A stretch of DNA of 64,000 nucleotides from Thermococcus sp. 21S9 (GTDB lineage: Archaea; Methanobacteriota_B; Thermococci; Thermococcales; Thermococcaceae): NCBI RefSeq assembly GCF_012027635.1, contig NZ_SNUS01000001.1, forward strand, positions 1,054,001 through 1,118,000. The letters run 5' to 3'. Under the pieces are notes generated by a model. It had not been told where the DNA came from. It worked only from the letters and a program-made list of their open reading frames with translations, and did not search any database. The position numbers and the translations under genes were made by a program. This document shows, one piece after another, positions 1-8,720 of the stretch; position 1 is the first letter of the stretch; each line of letters starts with the position of its first letter.

Positions 1-195
1 CTCGAAATTGCGAGGGAAAGGCTTGAGGAGGCCGAGGAAAAGCTCAACGACATAACGGAACTTGTCGAGGGCAATCTCCGCTTCCTCAGGGTTACGAAGG
101 TCGAAGAAATCCCCAACGACCGCTGGGAGTGGGTCTACGATGTAACCGTTGAGCCGTACCACCTCTTCGTCTCCCACGGGCTGGTTCTCCACAAC
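1..195 (+). other. Intein C-terminal splicing region (partial)
   Basis: The translation reads WEWVYDVTVEPYHLFVSHG and then LVLHN, with T as the first extein residue. The block YDVTVEP-H-F (block F) and the terminal HN (block G) are the conserved C-terminal splicing motifs of inteins. Asparagine at 193-195 is the residue that would cyclise, and threonine at 196-198 the +1 nucleophile. Only the last 65 codons are inside the window, so whether a homing endonuclease domain is present cannot be seen. Known insertion point: the CDC21-b type site in MCM. Confidence 0.92.
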
Positions 196-1005
196 ACGAT
201 AAGCATCTCCAAGGCCGGCATTACAGCCACCCTCAACGCAAGGACGACCGTTATAGCCGCTGCCAACCCGAAGTTCGGTCGCTTTAACAGGCACAAGTCC
301 CTCCCCGAACAGCTCGACCTCCCGCCGACCCTGCTGAGCCGTTTTGACCTTATATTCCTCCTCCTCGACGAGCCGGACGAGAAGGTTGACGCGAGCATCG
401 CTGAGCACATCCTCAAGGTTCGCAGGGGAGAGGCGGAGGTCGTTACGCCGAAGATACCCTACGACCTCCTCAAGAAGTACATAGCCTACGCGAGGAAGAA
501 CGTCCACCCGGTCCTGAGCAGGGAAGCCATGGAGGAAATCAAGCGCTACTACGTCAAGATGAGGAAGGGCCTGAAGAGGGGCGACGAGGAAGGCGTCCAG
601 CCGATTCCGATAACCGCGAGACAGCTTGAGGCCCTCATACGTCTCAGCGAGGCCCACGCGAGGATGAGGCTGAGCGAGACGGTAACGCGCGAAGATGCTA
701 GAGCGGCGATAGAGCTCATCGAGGCCATGATGAGGACGATAGCAGTTGACGAGGAGGGCAACATAGACGTCTCGATACTGGAGATAGGTAAAAGCTCCAA
801 GAAGCTCAACAAGATAGAGAAGCTGGTCGATATAATCAAGAACCTCGAAGGTGAAGGCGACTACGGAGCGCCGGCAGAGAAGGTAATCGAGGCCGCGAAG
901 CAGGCCGGGGTCGGCAGTAAGCGCGAGGTTGAGAAGCTCATCGAGGAGCTCAAGGCAGACGGCAGAATCTACGAGCCGAGGGCGGGCTTTTACAGGGTGC
1001 TCTAA
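1..1005 (+). CDS. mcm: Replicative DNA helicase MCM, C-terminal part, with the tail of an intein (partial at window start)
   Basis: Frame 1 is open from base 1. The first 65 codons are the C-terminal end of an intein, finishing in the typical VSHGLVLHN. From codon 66 (base 196) the MCM AAA+ domain resumes at TISISKAG, the position after HEAMEQQ where other Thermococcales MCMs carry an intein. Visible MCM features are the sensor-1 asparagine in IAAANP (about 253-270), the arginine-finger motif LLSRFD (331-348), the alpha-helical lid, and a C-terminal winged-helix domain (about 780-1005). Walker A and B and the intein start lie outside the window. The product is the hexameric 3'-5' helicase that unwinds DNA at replication forks. 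It is followed 45 bp later by aIF2-beta on the same strand. Confidence 0.95.
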   Translation, partial: LEIARERLEEAEEKLNDITELVEGNLRFLRVTKVEEIPNDRWEWVYDVTVEPYHLFVSHGLVLHNTISISKAGITATLNARTTVIAAANPKFGRFNRHKSLPEQLDLPPTLLSRFDLIFLLLDEPDEKVDASIAEHILKVRRGEAEVVTPKIPYDLLKKYIAYARKNVHPVLSREAMEEIKRYYVKMRKGLKRGDEEGVQPIPITARQLEALIRLSEAHARMRLSETVTREDARAAIELIEAMMRTIAVDEEGNIDVSILEIGKSSKKLNKIEKLVDIIKNLEGEGDYGAPAEKVIEAAKQAGVGSKREVEKLIEELKADGRIYEPRAGFYRVL

Positions 1006-1049
1006 CAAAGGTTATAAAGCGAAGGGGAAACCTATGAGGGGGTGAGAAG

Positions 1050-1478
1050 ATGAGCGAGAGCATTGACTTTTACGACTTCGAGAAGCTCCTCGATAAGGCT
1101 TACGAGGAGTTGCCCGAGAACGTGAAGTCCCACAAGTCCCGTTTCGAGGTCCCGCCGGCGGTCGTCACAATAGCCGGTAACAGGACGATAATCGAGAACT
1201 TCGTTGACATAGCGGAAGCGATGAACCGCGACCCGAACCATCTCCTGAAGTTCATCCTGCGCGAGGTCGCAACCGCTGGAACGCTCGAGGGCAGGCGCGT
1301 AATCCTGCAGGGACGCTTCACTCCGTACCTGATAGCCAACAAGATGAAGAAGTACCTCAAGGAGTACGTCATCTGTCCGGTCTGTGGAAGCCCAGATACC
1401 AAGATTATCAAGCGCGGACGCTTCCACTTCCTCAAGTGTGAGGCCTGTGGTGCCGAAACGCCAATCCAGCACCTCTGA
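1050..1478 (+). CDS. eif2b: Translation initiation factor aIF2 subunit beta
   Basis: The 142-residue product matches the usual size of archaeal aIF2-beta. It has an N-terminal helix that binds the gamma subunit (residues 1-25), a central alpha-beta domain, and a C-terminal zinc ribbon with CPVCGS near residue 114 and CEACG near 132. As part of the aIF2 heterotrimer it helps bring initiator Met-tRNA to the small ribosomal subunit. The ATG follows a GGGGGTGAG ribosome binding site. A T-rich stretch (1484-1495) after the stop probably terminates transcription. Confidence 0.96.
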   Translation: MSESIDFYDFEKLLDKAYEELPENVKSHKSRFEVPPAVVTIAGNRTIIENFVDIAEAMNRDPNHLLKFILREVATAGTLEGRRVILQGRFTPYLIANKMKKYLKEYVICPVCGSPDTKIIKRGRFHFLKCEACGAETPIQHL

Positions 1479-1483
1479 GGTCT

Positions 1484-1495
1484 TCCTTCTTTTTT
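1484..1495 (+). terminator. T-rich termination stretch after aIF2-beta
   Basis: Pyrimidine-rich sequence with a run of seven T residues directly after the aIF2-beta stop codon and before the promoter region of the decarboxylase operon. Oligo-T tracts are the known intrinsic termination signal of euryarchaeal RNA polymerase. No hairpin is needed or seen. Confidence 0.5.
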
Positions 1496-1600
1496 CCATG
1501 TCATTGGACAAATTATCCGTCTTCGAATGAATTTCGCTCCTCAAAAACCCTTTTAAACTTTACAAACTACAAGCCCAAAGAAATCAAGGGGGTTACTCTT

Positions 1601-3169
1601 ATGGGCATGGAGGAGAAGCTCAACGAGCTTTACGAGAGGAGGGAAAAGATTCTCGCCATGGGCGGGGAGAAGGCCGTCGAGAAACAGCACGCCAAGGGCA
1701 AGCTCACCGCCCGCGAGAGGATTGAGAAGCTCCTTGACCCCGGAAGCTTCGTGGAAATCGGCATGTTCGTCAAGCACAGGGGAACTGAGTTCGGCCTCGA
1801 CAAGAAGGAACTGCCCGCGGACGGCGTCGTTACTGGCTACGGAACCATCGATGGCAGGCTCGTTTTCGTCTACGCGCAGGACTTCACCGTCATGGGCGGT
1901 TCGCTCGGCGAGATGCACGCGATGAAGATAAAGCGCGTCATGGAGCTGGCTTTGGAGGCTGGAGCCCCTGTCATAGGCCTCAACGACTCAGGAGGAGCGA
2001 GGATTCAGGAGGGCGTTGACGCGCTCAAGGGCTACGGCGAGATTTTCAAGATGAACACGATTCTCAGCGGTGTCGTCCCGCAGATTACCGCGATAATGGG
2101 TCCCTGTGCCGGCGGAGCCGTTTACAGCCCCGCTATCGGAGACTTCATTCTCATGGTGGACAACCCCGCGAGCTTCATGTTCATCACCGGCCCGCAGGTC
2201 GTCAAAGCCGTTACCGGCGTTGAGGTTACTCCAGTTCAGCTTGGCGGAGCGATGGTTCACGCGCAGAGGGCCGGTCAGGCCCATCTCATAGGCAAGAGCG
2301 ACGAGGAAGTCTTGGCTTTAATAAGGCGCCTAGTGGGCTACCTGCCGTCCAACAACATGGAGAAGCCTCCAAAAGTCAAGACGAGCGATTTACCCTTCAG
2401 GAAGAGCGAGAGGCTCTATGAAATTGTCCCGGACGACCCGAACAAGCCCTACGACGTCAGGGAGGTCATCTACGAGATAGTTGACCGCGACGAGAACGGT
2501 AACCCAGATTTCCTTGAAATCCTTCCGTACTTCGCCCCGAACGCCGTGGTTGGCTTCGGAAGGATGAACGGCCAGACCGTCGGTATAGTCGCCAACAACC
2601 CCAAGTACTTCGCTGGAGTTCTCGACATAGACAGCTCGGACAAGATTGCCAGGTTTGTTAGAACCTGCGACGCCTTCAACATACCGATAGTCACGCTCGT
2701 GGACGTCCCCGGTTACCTGCCGGGCGTTGACCAAGAAAGCCGGGGAATAATCAGGCACGGCGCGAAGGTCCTCTACGCCTACGCCGAGGCGACGGTCCCG
2801 ATGGTGACCGTTATCCTCAGAAAGGCCTACGGTGGGGCTTACCTCGCGATGGGAAGCAAGCACCTTGGAGCCGACTTCGTCTTTGCCTGGCCAACTGCAG
2901 AGATAGCGGTCATGGGTCCGGAGGGAGCGGCGAACATCATATTCCGCAAGGAAATCGCCCAGGCTGAGAACCCGGAGGAGGTCAGACAGCAGAAGATAGC
3001 CGAGTACCGCGAGAAGTTTGCCAACCCGTACGTAGCAGCGGCTAGAGGCTACATAGACGACGTCATCGACCCGGCGGAGACGAGGGCGAAGGTGATTATG
3101 GCGCTCGAGGCCCTTGAGAGCAAGCGCGTCAAGCTCCCGCCGAAAAAGCACGGCAACATACCGCTGTGA
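1601..3169 (+). CDS. mmdA: Methylmalonyl-CoA decarboxylase / propionyl-CoA carboxylase carboxyltransferase subunit (alpha)
   Basis: The 522-residue protein is a full-length acyl-CoA carboxyltransferase: two crotonase-fold halves, with the oxyanion-forming glycine-rich stretches SGGARIQEG and GPCAGGAVYSPA in the N-terminal half and VPGYLPG and AYGGAYLAMG in the C-terminal half. It moves a carboxyl group between (methyl)malonyl-CoA and biotin. It heads a four-gene operon with an OadG-like protein, a biotin carrier and the MmdB Na+ pump, which identifies the complex as a sodium-pumping methylmalonyl-CoA decarboxylase at the membrane rather than an ATP-dependent carboxylase. No biotin carboxylase gene is nearby. 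Start chosen at ATG 1601 behind an AAGGGGG site; ATG 1607 is an alternative. Confidence 0.95.
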   Translation: MGMEEKLNELYERREKILAMGGEKAVEKQHAKGKLTARERIEKLLDPGSFVEIGMFVKHRGTEFGLDKKELPADGVVTGYGTIDGRLVFVYAQDFTVMGGSLGEMHAMKIKRVMELALEAGAPVIGLNDSGGARIQEGVDALKGYGEIFKMNTILSGVVPQITAIMGPCAGGAVYSPAIGDFILMVDNPASFMFITGPQVVKAVTGVEVTPVQLGGAMVHAQRAGQAHLIGKSDEEVLALIRRLVGYLPSNNMEKPPKVKTSDLPFRKSERLYEIVPDDPNKPYDVREVIYEIVDRDENGNPDFLEILPYFAPNAVVGFGRMNGQTVGIVANNPKYFAGVLDIDSSDKIARFVRTCDAFNIPIVTLVDVPGYLPGVDQESRGIIRHGAKVLYAYAEATVPMVTVILRKAYGGAYLAMGSKHLGADFVFAWPTAEIAVMGPEGAANIIFRKEIAQAENPEEVRQQKIAEYREKFANPYVAAARGYIDDVIDPAETRAKVIMALEALESKRVKLPPKKHGNIPL

Positions 3170-3178
3170 GGTGAAAGC

Positions 3179-3562
3179 ATGAGCCAGCTCGCCGAAGGCG
3201 GATGGATTACCGTCATAGGAATCACCGTTGTCTTCGCCATACTCACCATTTTGGCCATCATCCTCTACGCCATAGGCGCCTTCGAGCGCGGGATGACCGG
3301 AAGGGCCAAGAAGGCCGAGGAGAAGGCCGTCGAGGAGAGGGAAGGGGTTGAGACCCCAGAGGTTGCCGAGAAAACTGAAGAAATTCCTCCAAGAGATTTG
3401 GCAATCATAACTGCCTCAATTCTTGCCTACCTCGCGAAGAAGGCCGAGGTCGCCAGGCCGTTGCCCTTCAAGAGGAAGGTTTCCGACGCCTGGCGCCTCT
3501 ACGGTTTACAGAGCGGTATGAATGAGGTTGAGAACTTCAACTACGAGATGAGGAAGTGGTGA
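3179..3562 (+). CDS. OadG/MmdD-like small membrane subunit of the decarboxylase
   Basis: A 127-residue protein with one strong transmembrane helix at residues 9-32 ([20 protein letters not shown]), a charged Glu/Lys-rich linker and a conserved-looking soluble tail. This is the architecture of the gamma/delta subunit that holds sodium-pumping decarboxylase complexes together at the membrane. It lies 9 bp after mmdA behind a GAGGTGAAAGC site and its stop overlaps the alternative GTG starts of the biotin carrier gene, so it is translated as part of the same operon. The family assignment rests on architecture and position more than on residues. Confidence 0.85.
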   Translation: MSQLAEGGWITVIGITVVFAILTILAIILYAIGAFERGMTGRAKKAEEKAVEEREGVETPEVAEKTEEIPPRDLAIITASILAYLAKKAEVARPLPFKRKVSDAWRLYGLQSGMNEVENFNYEMRKW

Positions 3563-3564
3563 AG

Positions 3565-4023
3565 ATGAAGGTTAAGGTCATCATCGATGGAAGGGAGTAC
3601 GAGGTTGAGGTTGAAGAGCTCGCCGGCGGGAAGTTCAGGGTCAGCTTCGAGGGCAAGAGCTACGAGGTCAAGGCCGAAGGCCTTGGAATAGCGCTCCCAA
3701 GCGTTCCCGAAACTGCCAGCACTCCGGTTCCTGCTCCAGCTCCCGCATCAGTTTCTGCTCCTGCTCCGGTTAGTGCTCCGGCTCCTTCGCCGGCTCCTGC
3801 GAGTGCTTCGCCCAACACTGTCACTGCCCCAATGCCCGGAAAAATCCTGAGGGTCCTCGTGAGCGAGGGGCAGGAGGTTAAGACTGGTCAGGGGTTGGTC
3901 GTGCTTGAGGCCATGAAGATGGAGAATGAGATTCCGGCTCCGAAAGACGGCGTTGTGAAAAAACTCTACGTGAAGGAAGGCGACACCGTAAACACCGGCG
4001 ACCCACTGGTTGAGCTCGGGTGA
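3565..4023 (+). CDS. mmdC: Biotin carboxyl carrier subunit of methylmalonyl-CoA decarboxylase
   Basis: The 152-residue protein has an N-terminal beta-rich domain ([18 protein letters not shown]), a flexible Ala/Pro/Ser linker (about residues 45-85), and a C-terminal biotinyl domain with the EAMKMEN motif; Lys118 is the residue that would carry biotin. It shuttles the carboxyl group from MmdA to the MmdB pump. ATG 3565 was chosen because homologs begin MKVKV. GTG codons at 3556 and 3559 overlap the previous gene and would add two or three residues. The repetitive Pro-Ala codons in the linker are typical of swinging-arm linkers. Confidence 0.95.
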   Translation: MKVKVIIDGREYEVEVEELAGGKFRVSFEGKSYEVKAEGLGIALPSVPETASTPVPAPAPASVSAPAPVSAPAPSPAPASASPNTVTAPMPGKILRVLVSEGQEVKTGQGLVVLEAMKMENEIPAPKDGVVKKLYVKEGDTVNTGDPLVELG

Positions 4024-4029
4024 TGGGGC

Positions 4030-5169
4030 ATGGCGACGTTCGTGGACTTCCTGAGCACAATGGGTCTGCTCCACCTCACGGTAGGGAACATCATCATGAT
4101 TGCAGTGGGCCTGACGCTGGTCTACTTGGCCATACGCTACGAGATGGAACCGCTGTTGCTTTTGCCCATAGGCATCACGGCGGTTCTCGTTAACCTTCCC
4201 CTCAACGGCATAGCCAACTGTCCGACCGTTGGACCCCTCTGCAGTCATCCAGGTCTGCTCGACATAATCTACCACTACCTCATCAAGACGGAGATAGTGC
4301 CACTCCTGATATTCTTCGGTCTCGGGGCGATGACGGACTTCGGACCGCTCATAGCTGACCCTAAGACAGCACTCCTCGGTGCCGCGGCGCAGATAGGCGT
4401 CTTCGTGGCGATGCTTACCGCTCTCGCGCTGGGCTTCAACATACACGAGGCCGCTTCAATAGGAATCATCGGCGGTGCTGACGGGCCAACGACGATATAC
4501 CTCACCACCAAGCTCGCGCCCCAGATACTCGCCGCGACAGCGGTGGCCGCTTACTCCTACATGAGCCTCGTCCCGCTGATTCAGCCACCCATCATAAAGG
4601 CACTAACAACGCCGGAGGAAAGGCGCATAAGGATGGAGCAGTTGAGGCCCGTTTCAAAGCGCGAGAAAATCCTCTTCCCGATAGTCACGATGATAGTCAT
4701 CGGCCTGCTCGTTCCCAGCGCGGCACCGCTGATAGGAATGCTCATGATGGGCAACCTCTTCCGCGAGAGTGGCGTCGTTCCGAGGCTCACCAAGGCCGCC
4801 CAGGAGGAGCTCATGAACATCGTGACGATATTCCTCGGCCTCGGTGTCGGCTCAACCATGAGAGCAGAGAGCTTCCTCACGCCTCAGACTCTCATGATTC
4901 TCGGTCTCGGAATAGTGGCCTTCGCCAGCGCAACGGCGGGAGGAGTGCTCTTCGGAAAGCTCATGATGAAGCTCTCGGGTGGAAAGATAAACCCGATGAT
5001 AGGCGCCGCGGGAGTTTCAGCTGTCCCGATGAGCGCTCGCGTCGTCCAGCGCCTGGCCAGCGAGGAGGACCCGGGCAACTTCATCCTCATGCACGCCATG
5101 GGTCCGAACGTCGCGGGAGTTATCGGAACTGCCGTTGTCGCGGGTGTTTTCCTCGCCCTTCTGGGCTGA
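4030..5169 (+). CDS. mmdB: Sodium-pumping (methylmalonyl-CoA/oxaloacetate) decarboxylase beta subunit
   Basis: A 379-residue polytopic membrane protein with about nine hydrophobic segments and the family signature [17 protein letters not shown], the re-entrant region that holds the Na+-binding aspartate. It decarboxylates carboxybiotin and exports Na+. The gene begins 6 bp after the carrier stop. With the three upstream genes it completes a decarboxylase able to make a sodium gradient from methylmalonyl-CoA, which would suit the peptide-fermenting Thermococcales. ATG 4023, which overlaps the previous stop codon, is out of frame. Confidence 0.95.
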   Translation: MATFVDFLSTMGLLHLTVGNIIMIAVGLTLVYLAIRYEMEPLLLLPIGITAVLVNLPLNGIANCPTVGPLCSHPGLLDIIYHYLIKTEIVPLLIFFGLGAMTDFGPLIADPKTALLGAAAQIGVFVAMLTALALGFNIHEAASIGIIGGADGPTTIYLTTKLAPQILAATAVAAYSYMSLVPLIQPPIIKALTTPEERRIRMEQLRPVSKREKILFPIVTMIVIGLLVPSAAPLIGMLMMGNLFRESGVVPRLTKAAQEELMNIVTIFLGLGVGSTMRAESFLTPQTLMILGLGIVAFASATAGGVLFGKLMMKLSGGKINPMIGAAGVSAVPMSARVVQRLASEEDPGNFILMHAMGPNVAGVIGTAVVAGVFLALLG

Positions 5170-5194
5170 CGTTTCGTCCATTTCCTTTTCTAAA

Positions 5195-5205
5195 ACCTTA
5201 AATAG
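5195..5205 (+). promoter_or_regulatory. TATA box of the CBS-domain gene
   Basis: The ACCTTAAATAG motif lies about 40 bp before ATG 5240, at the distance expected for a short leader that contains the GCGGTGGT-type ribosome binding site. It is assigned by sequence similarity to Thermococcus promoters only. Confidence 0.5.
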
Positions 5206-5239
5206 GGTGGCACCGTTTTAGGTTAAGCGGTGGTAGAAC

Positions 5240-6082
5240 ATGAGGGTAAAGACCCTGATGACAAAGGACCCAGTGGTAATACAGTTGCCGGCGACGAGGG
5301 ATTATGCGCTTGAGCTGTTCAAGAAGCACAACGTTCGTTCCTTCCCGGTCGTTAACAAGGAGGGAAAGCTCGTCGGGATAATAAGCATAAAGAACGTTCT
5401 CCTGAACCCGGACGAGGACCAGCTGGCCATGCTCGTTAAGAGGGACGTGCCTACTGTTAAAGCCAACGACGACCTCAAGAAGGCAGTCAGAAGGATGCTT
5501 GAGACAGATTACAGGCGCGTCGTGGTCGTTGACGACGAGGAGAAGCCAATAGGAATCCTGACCGTCGGTGACATCGTGAGGCGCTACCTGGCCAAGAACG
5601 AGAAGCTAAAGGATATAACGATTGAGCCCTACTACCAGAGAAACGTCGGCGTCGTCTGGCGTGGAACCCCGCTTAAGGCTTCCCTTAAGGCTCTCCTCCT
5701 ATGCAACGCAATGGCGATTCCGGTCATAGACGACGAAGGTAACCTGATAGGGATGGTTGACGAGACAGACCTCCTCAAGGACGGAGAGGTAGTTAGGGTC
5801 ATGAAGCAGACGGCCCTTTCCGCCTCAAGCGAGGAGGACTGGATTCTTGAAAGCAACCCAACGCTCCTCTTCGAGAAGGCTGAGCTCCAGCTTCCCCAGA
5901 AGCCGGTTGAGGAGATAATGAACCCCAACGTCGTCGTGGCAACTCCGCACATGAGCGTCTACGAGGTCGCGCAGAAGATGGTCCAGCACCACATCGAGCA
6001 GTTGCCCGTCATCAAGGGCGAGGGCGAGCTCGTCGGCATAGTCAGGGACATGGACATAATCAAGGTAATCCTCAACAAGTGA
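5240..6082 (+). CDS. Four-CBS-domain protein
   Basis: The 280-residue protein consists almost only of four CBS motifs (about residues 1-60, 65-125, 130-190 and 215-280), each with the pattern of a VP/LPV strand followed by GIV/GIL-x-x-D-I (for example SFPVVNKEGKLVGIISIKN and QLPVIKGEGELVGIVRDMD). Two Bateman modules of this kind usually bind adenosyl ligands such as AMP, ATP or SAM and act as sensors. No catalytic domain is fused, so the target is unknown. It stands alone between the decarboxylase operon and homoserine dehydrogenase and has its own promoter. Confidence 0.9.
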   Translation: MRVKTLMTKDPVVIQLPATRDYALELFKKHNVRSFPVVNKEGKLVGIISIKNVLLNPDEDQLAMLVKRDVPTVKANDDLKKAVRRMLETDYRRVVVVDDEEKPIGILTVGDIVRRYLAKNEKLKDITIEPYYQRNVGVVWRGTPLKASLKALLLCNAMAIPVIDDEGNLIGMVDETDLLKDGEVVRVMKQTALSASSEEDWILESNPTLLFEKAELQLPQKPVEEIMNPNVVVATPHMSVYEVAQKMVQHHIEQLPVIKGEGELVGIVRDMDIIKVILNK

Positions 6083-6118
6083 TTTAAGTCCCCCTTCCTT
6101 TTCTATTCCGGTGGTTGG

Positions 6119-7117
6119 ATGGAGGTAAAGGTTGGGCTCTTCGGCTTCGGCAACGTTGGCAGAGCCGTTGCGCGGGTTCTGCTTGAAAAGGAGCGCTTCT
6201 TCCGAGAGAAATACGGCTTATCCTTCAGGGTCGTCAGCATCTCCGACACGAGCGGAACCGTGTGGCTTCCCGAGGGAATCGATTTGAGCGAGGCCCTCCT
6301 CGTCAAGGAGAACTTTGGAAAGCTCAGTAAATGGACCAACGACTACGAGGTTTACAACTTCTCACCGGCCGAGGCTGTGAAGGAGATTGAGGCCGATATT
6401 ATAATTGACGTGACCAACGATAGAAACGCCCACGAGTGGCACCTTGAGGCGCTGGGGGACGGGAAGGCCGTCGTTACGAGCAACAAGCCACCACTGGCGT
6501 TCCACTACGCGGAGCTAATCGGAGAAGCCGAGCGGAGAGGTCTGCCGTACCTTTTCGAGGCGACGGTTATGGCGGGGACGCCAATCATCGGCCTCCTCCG
6601 CGAGAACATGCTCGGGGACTCGGTAAGGAGAATAAAGGCCGTCCTGAACGCGACGACGACGTTCATACTCTCAAGGATGGAGCAGGGGATTGACTTCGAG
6701 AAGGCGGTAAAGCAGGCGCAGGAGCTTGGCATAGCCGAGAGGGACCCAAGCGGAGACGTCCTCGGAATTGATGCCGGCTACAAGGCAACGATACTCCACT
6801 GCGTTGCCTTTAAGCCAATTACCTTCGACGAGATTGCCGTCAAGGGCATCGCAGAGGTTACGGTTGACGAGGTTAAGAGGGCGCTTGCAAAGGGGAAGAG
6901 GATTAGGCTCGTCGCGACAATCGAGAAGAAGGACGTTAGGGTCGCTCCGGAGGAGGTTTCAGGACCGCTCGCGGTTTCGAGCAACGAGAACGTTGCGTTA
7001 ATAGAGAGCGACCTTCTGGGAGAGCTTCTCATCAAAGGAGCCGGCGCCGGGCTGAAGGAGACGGCGAGCGGGGTTGTGAGCGACCTCGTGAAGGCATCGC
7101 TGGGGCTTGGTGAGTAA
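6119..7117 (+). CDS. hom: Homoserine dehydrogenase
   Basis: The 332-residue protein starts with a Rossmann fold (GLFGFGNVGRAVARVL) and carries the homoserine dehydrogenase core: VTSNKPPLAFHY, NATTTFILSRME and the signature ERDPSGDVLGIDAGYKATIL. It reduces aspartate semialdehyde to homoserine with NAD(P)H, leading to threonine and methionine. Its length fits the short form without aspartokinase or ACT domains. The ATG follows GGTGGTTGG at 6110-6118. No other threonine-pathway gene is adjacent in this window. Confidence 0.95.
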   Translation: MEVKVGLFGFGNVGRAVARVLLEKERFFREKYGLSFRVVSISDTSGTVWLPEGIDLSEALLVKENFGKLSKWTNDYEVYNFSPAEAVKEIEADIIIDVTNDRNAHEWHLEALGDGKAVVTSNKPPLAFHYAELIGEAERRGLPYLFEATVMAGTPIIGLLRENMLGDSVRRIKAVLNATTTFILSRMEQGIDFEKAVKQAQELGIAERDPSGDVLGIDAGYKATILHCVAFKPITFDEIAVKGIAEVTVDEVKRALAKGKRIRLVATIEKKDVRVAPEEVSGPLAVSSNENVALIESDLLGELLIKGAGAGLKETASGVVSDLVKASLGLGE

Positions 7118-7163
7118 TCCAAACCTTTTTATTCCATTCTTCGAGGGTTCGCCAGGTGAAAGC

Positions 7164-7688
7164 ATGGAGCACGTCATAGCGCTCCACCAGGTTTACGCCG
7201 AGCTGATATTCAGGGGCCTCAAAACGGTCGAGGTCAGGAAGAGGAAGGCCTTCGACGAGGGTGACCTAGTGTTCCTCTACATAGCGCGTGGAAACCCCTA
7301 CGAGCTGAGGGACACGCTGAGGAGGCTCAACCTTCACGAGGAGCAGACGCTAACCCGGAGGGGGACAATAGCTGGAGGCTTCGAGGTCGGTGAGGTGATA
7401 AAGGCTGACCTCGAGACGCTCTGGGAGATGGCGAAGGATACGAGCGGTTTAACCCTCGTCCACGGCGAGAACGGGAAGAACTGGCTGGCCAACTACATCA
7501 AGGACTACGGCTACGTCTTTACCATCGAAAGGCCGTTTCTATTCAAGGAACCGATGAGCAGGGAGGAGATGAAGGAGCGCTACGGAATCCACGTCGAGGG
7601 CATAATTCACCTCTCAAGGAAGACGAGGAAGCCGTGGGTAAGGGCCTTGATTGAGGACCTGCTCGCGAGGGACTACTTCTACCCCTGA
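7164..7688 (+). CDS. ASCH-domain protein
   Basis: The 174-residue protein begins MEHVIALHQVYAELIFRGLKTVEVRKR, the beginning of an ASCH (PUA-like) fold: a compact beta barrel with a helix holding a conserved K-x-VEVR motif. ASCH proteins bind RNA or hydrolyse modified nucleosides. ATG 7164 was preferred because AGGTGAA lies 3 nt before it; a longer frame from 7107 would run into the hom stop without a binding site. A possible promoter (AACCTTTTTATTCC, about 7121-7134) lies inside the end of hom and just after it. The precise role is not known. Confidence 0.8.
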   Translation: MEHVIALHQVYAELIFRGLKTVEVRKRKAFDEGDLVFLYIARGNPYELRDTLRRLNLHEEQTLTRRGTIAGGFEVGEVIKADLETLWEMAKDTSGLTLVHGENGKNWLANYIKDYGYVFTIERPFLFKEPMSREEMKERYGIHVEGIIHLSRKTRKPWVRALIEDLLARDYFYP

Positions 7689-7775
7689 CGATTTTAGGAC
7701 TTCCTAACGCGCCTGCAAACCTTTTTAAGCTCCTCCCTCCCAGTTCAGGATTACCGAAGCACGGATGTGTTCTGA

Positions 7776-8720
7776 ATGAAGTTTGGGATTAGATACGTTC
7801 TGGCGTTTCTTCTCGTGGGACTCGTTCTCGCGGGAAGCGGGTGTATGAGCTCCGGAACGAGCAGTTCGACTCCGTCCACGACCGATACCTTTTCAGAGAA
7901 AAGCTCCGAGAAAACTTCGACAGAGACGACCGAAGACGTCAAGCTCAACGCCGACCTGCCCGTCACGCTCAAGTTCGACACGATGAGAGTCGTTGTATCG
8001 GACGTTGACGAGCCCTTCATCGATGTCATAACGAGCGAAACCGGGAGCACCGACGCGGTCGTGGTCGTTCCAGATGACTCCTACGAGGTTCTCGAAACCG
8101 ACGACGGCTACGTCGTTAAAATCGACTACTCAGACGGCTACTACGTCAACATAGACTACTCCTACAGCGACGATGAACCCCTCAAGACGTTCTATTACCT
8201 TGAAACCGACGATGACTACCTCGTCGTCAAATCGCGCGACTATTTCGGCGCGGTTGACGACACCGACCTGGGTGGCGACATCGAAAATGCAGTGGAGATG
8301 GCCAAGAGCGCGGACGACATGGGCGAGTATACCCTCATGGTGGCTGAACCCAACGGTAAGCACATGACCTTCAACCCGGACAGCGATGACGTTGACGTTC
8401 TAACTGGCAACGTTTACATGGCCGACGAGGACGTCGCGAAGGTGGGCAAGCCCTACGTCTTCATCTACATCGTTGACAACGGCGATTCGCTCGACGTGAG
8501 CGACGTCACCAAGGGCATCGCCGGCGATATGGCCTTTGGAATGCCCTTTGGGCTGGAATACGTAAACTACGTGAACGGCGACGACGTCTTCAGCGTCATC
8601 GCTGTAAGCATGGACGACTATAATAAACTCGCGAACGGGGAAGCTGAGCTGAACTTCGACGGAAGAAACGTGGAGGTAAATGGAATCGAGGACAAAGTCT
8701 TCGTCCTTATTTCTCACTGA
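7776..8720 (+). CDS. Secreted lipoprotein of unknown function
   Basis: The 314-residue product has a clear signal peptide with a lipobox-like end (LVLAGSGC, Cys23), then a Ser/Thr-rich linker and an unusually acidic body rich in Asp, Tyr and Val. It would be anchored outside the cytoplasmic membrane by lipidated Cys23. No catalytic motif was recognised. The start follows an AACCTTTTTAAG promoter element near 7716-7728, leaving a leader of about 20-30 nt. Its last 14 bp overlap the convergent ZPR1 gene. The family is not recognised; it resembles the many Asp-rich cell-surface proteins of Thermococcales. Confidence 0.8.
   Translation: MKFGIRYVLAFLLVGLVLAGSGCMSSGTSSSTPSTTDTFSEKSSEKTSTETTEDVKLNADLPVTLKFDTMRVVVSDVDEPFIDVITSETGSTDAVVVVPDDSYEVLETDDGYVVKIDYSDGYYVNIDYSYSDDEPLKTFYYLETDDDYLVVKSRDYFGAVDDTDLGGDIENAVEMAKSADDMGEYTLMVAEPNGKHMTFNPDSDDVDVLTGNVYMADEDVAKVGKPYVFIYIVDNGDSLDVSDVTKGIAGDMAFGMPFGLEYVNYVNGDDVFSVIAVSMDDYNKLANGEAELNFDGRNVEVNGIEDKVFVLISH

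Noticed and set aside
2390-3151. Minus-strand open frame of 253 codons opposite mmdA
   Set aside because: Antisense to a conserved carboxyltransferase; no start signals and no family resemblance.
7107-7163. N-terminal extension of the ASCH protein overlapping the hom gene
   Set aside because: No binding site; ATG 7164 with AGGTGAA upstream gives the usual ASCH N-terminus.
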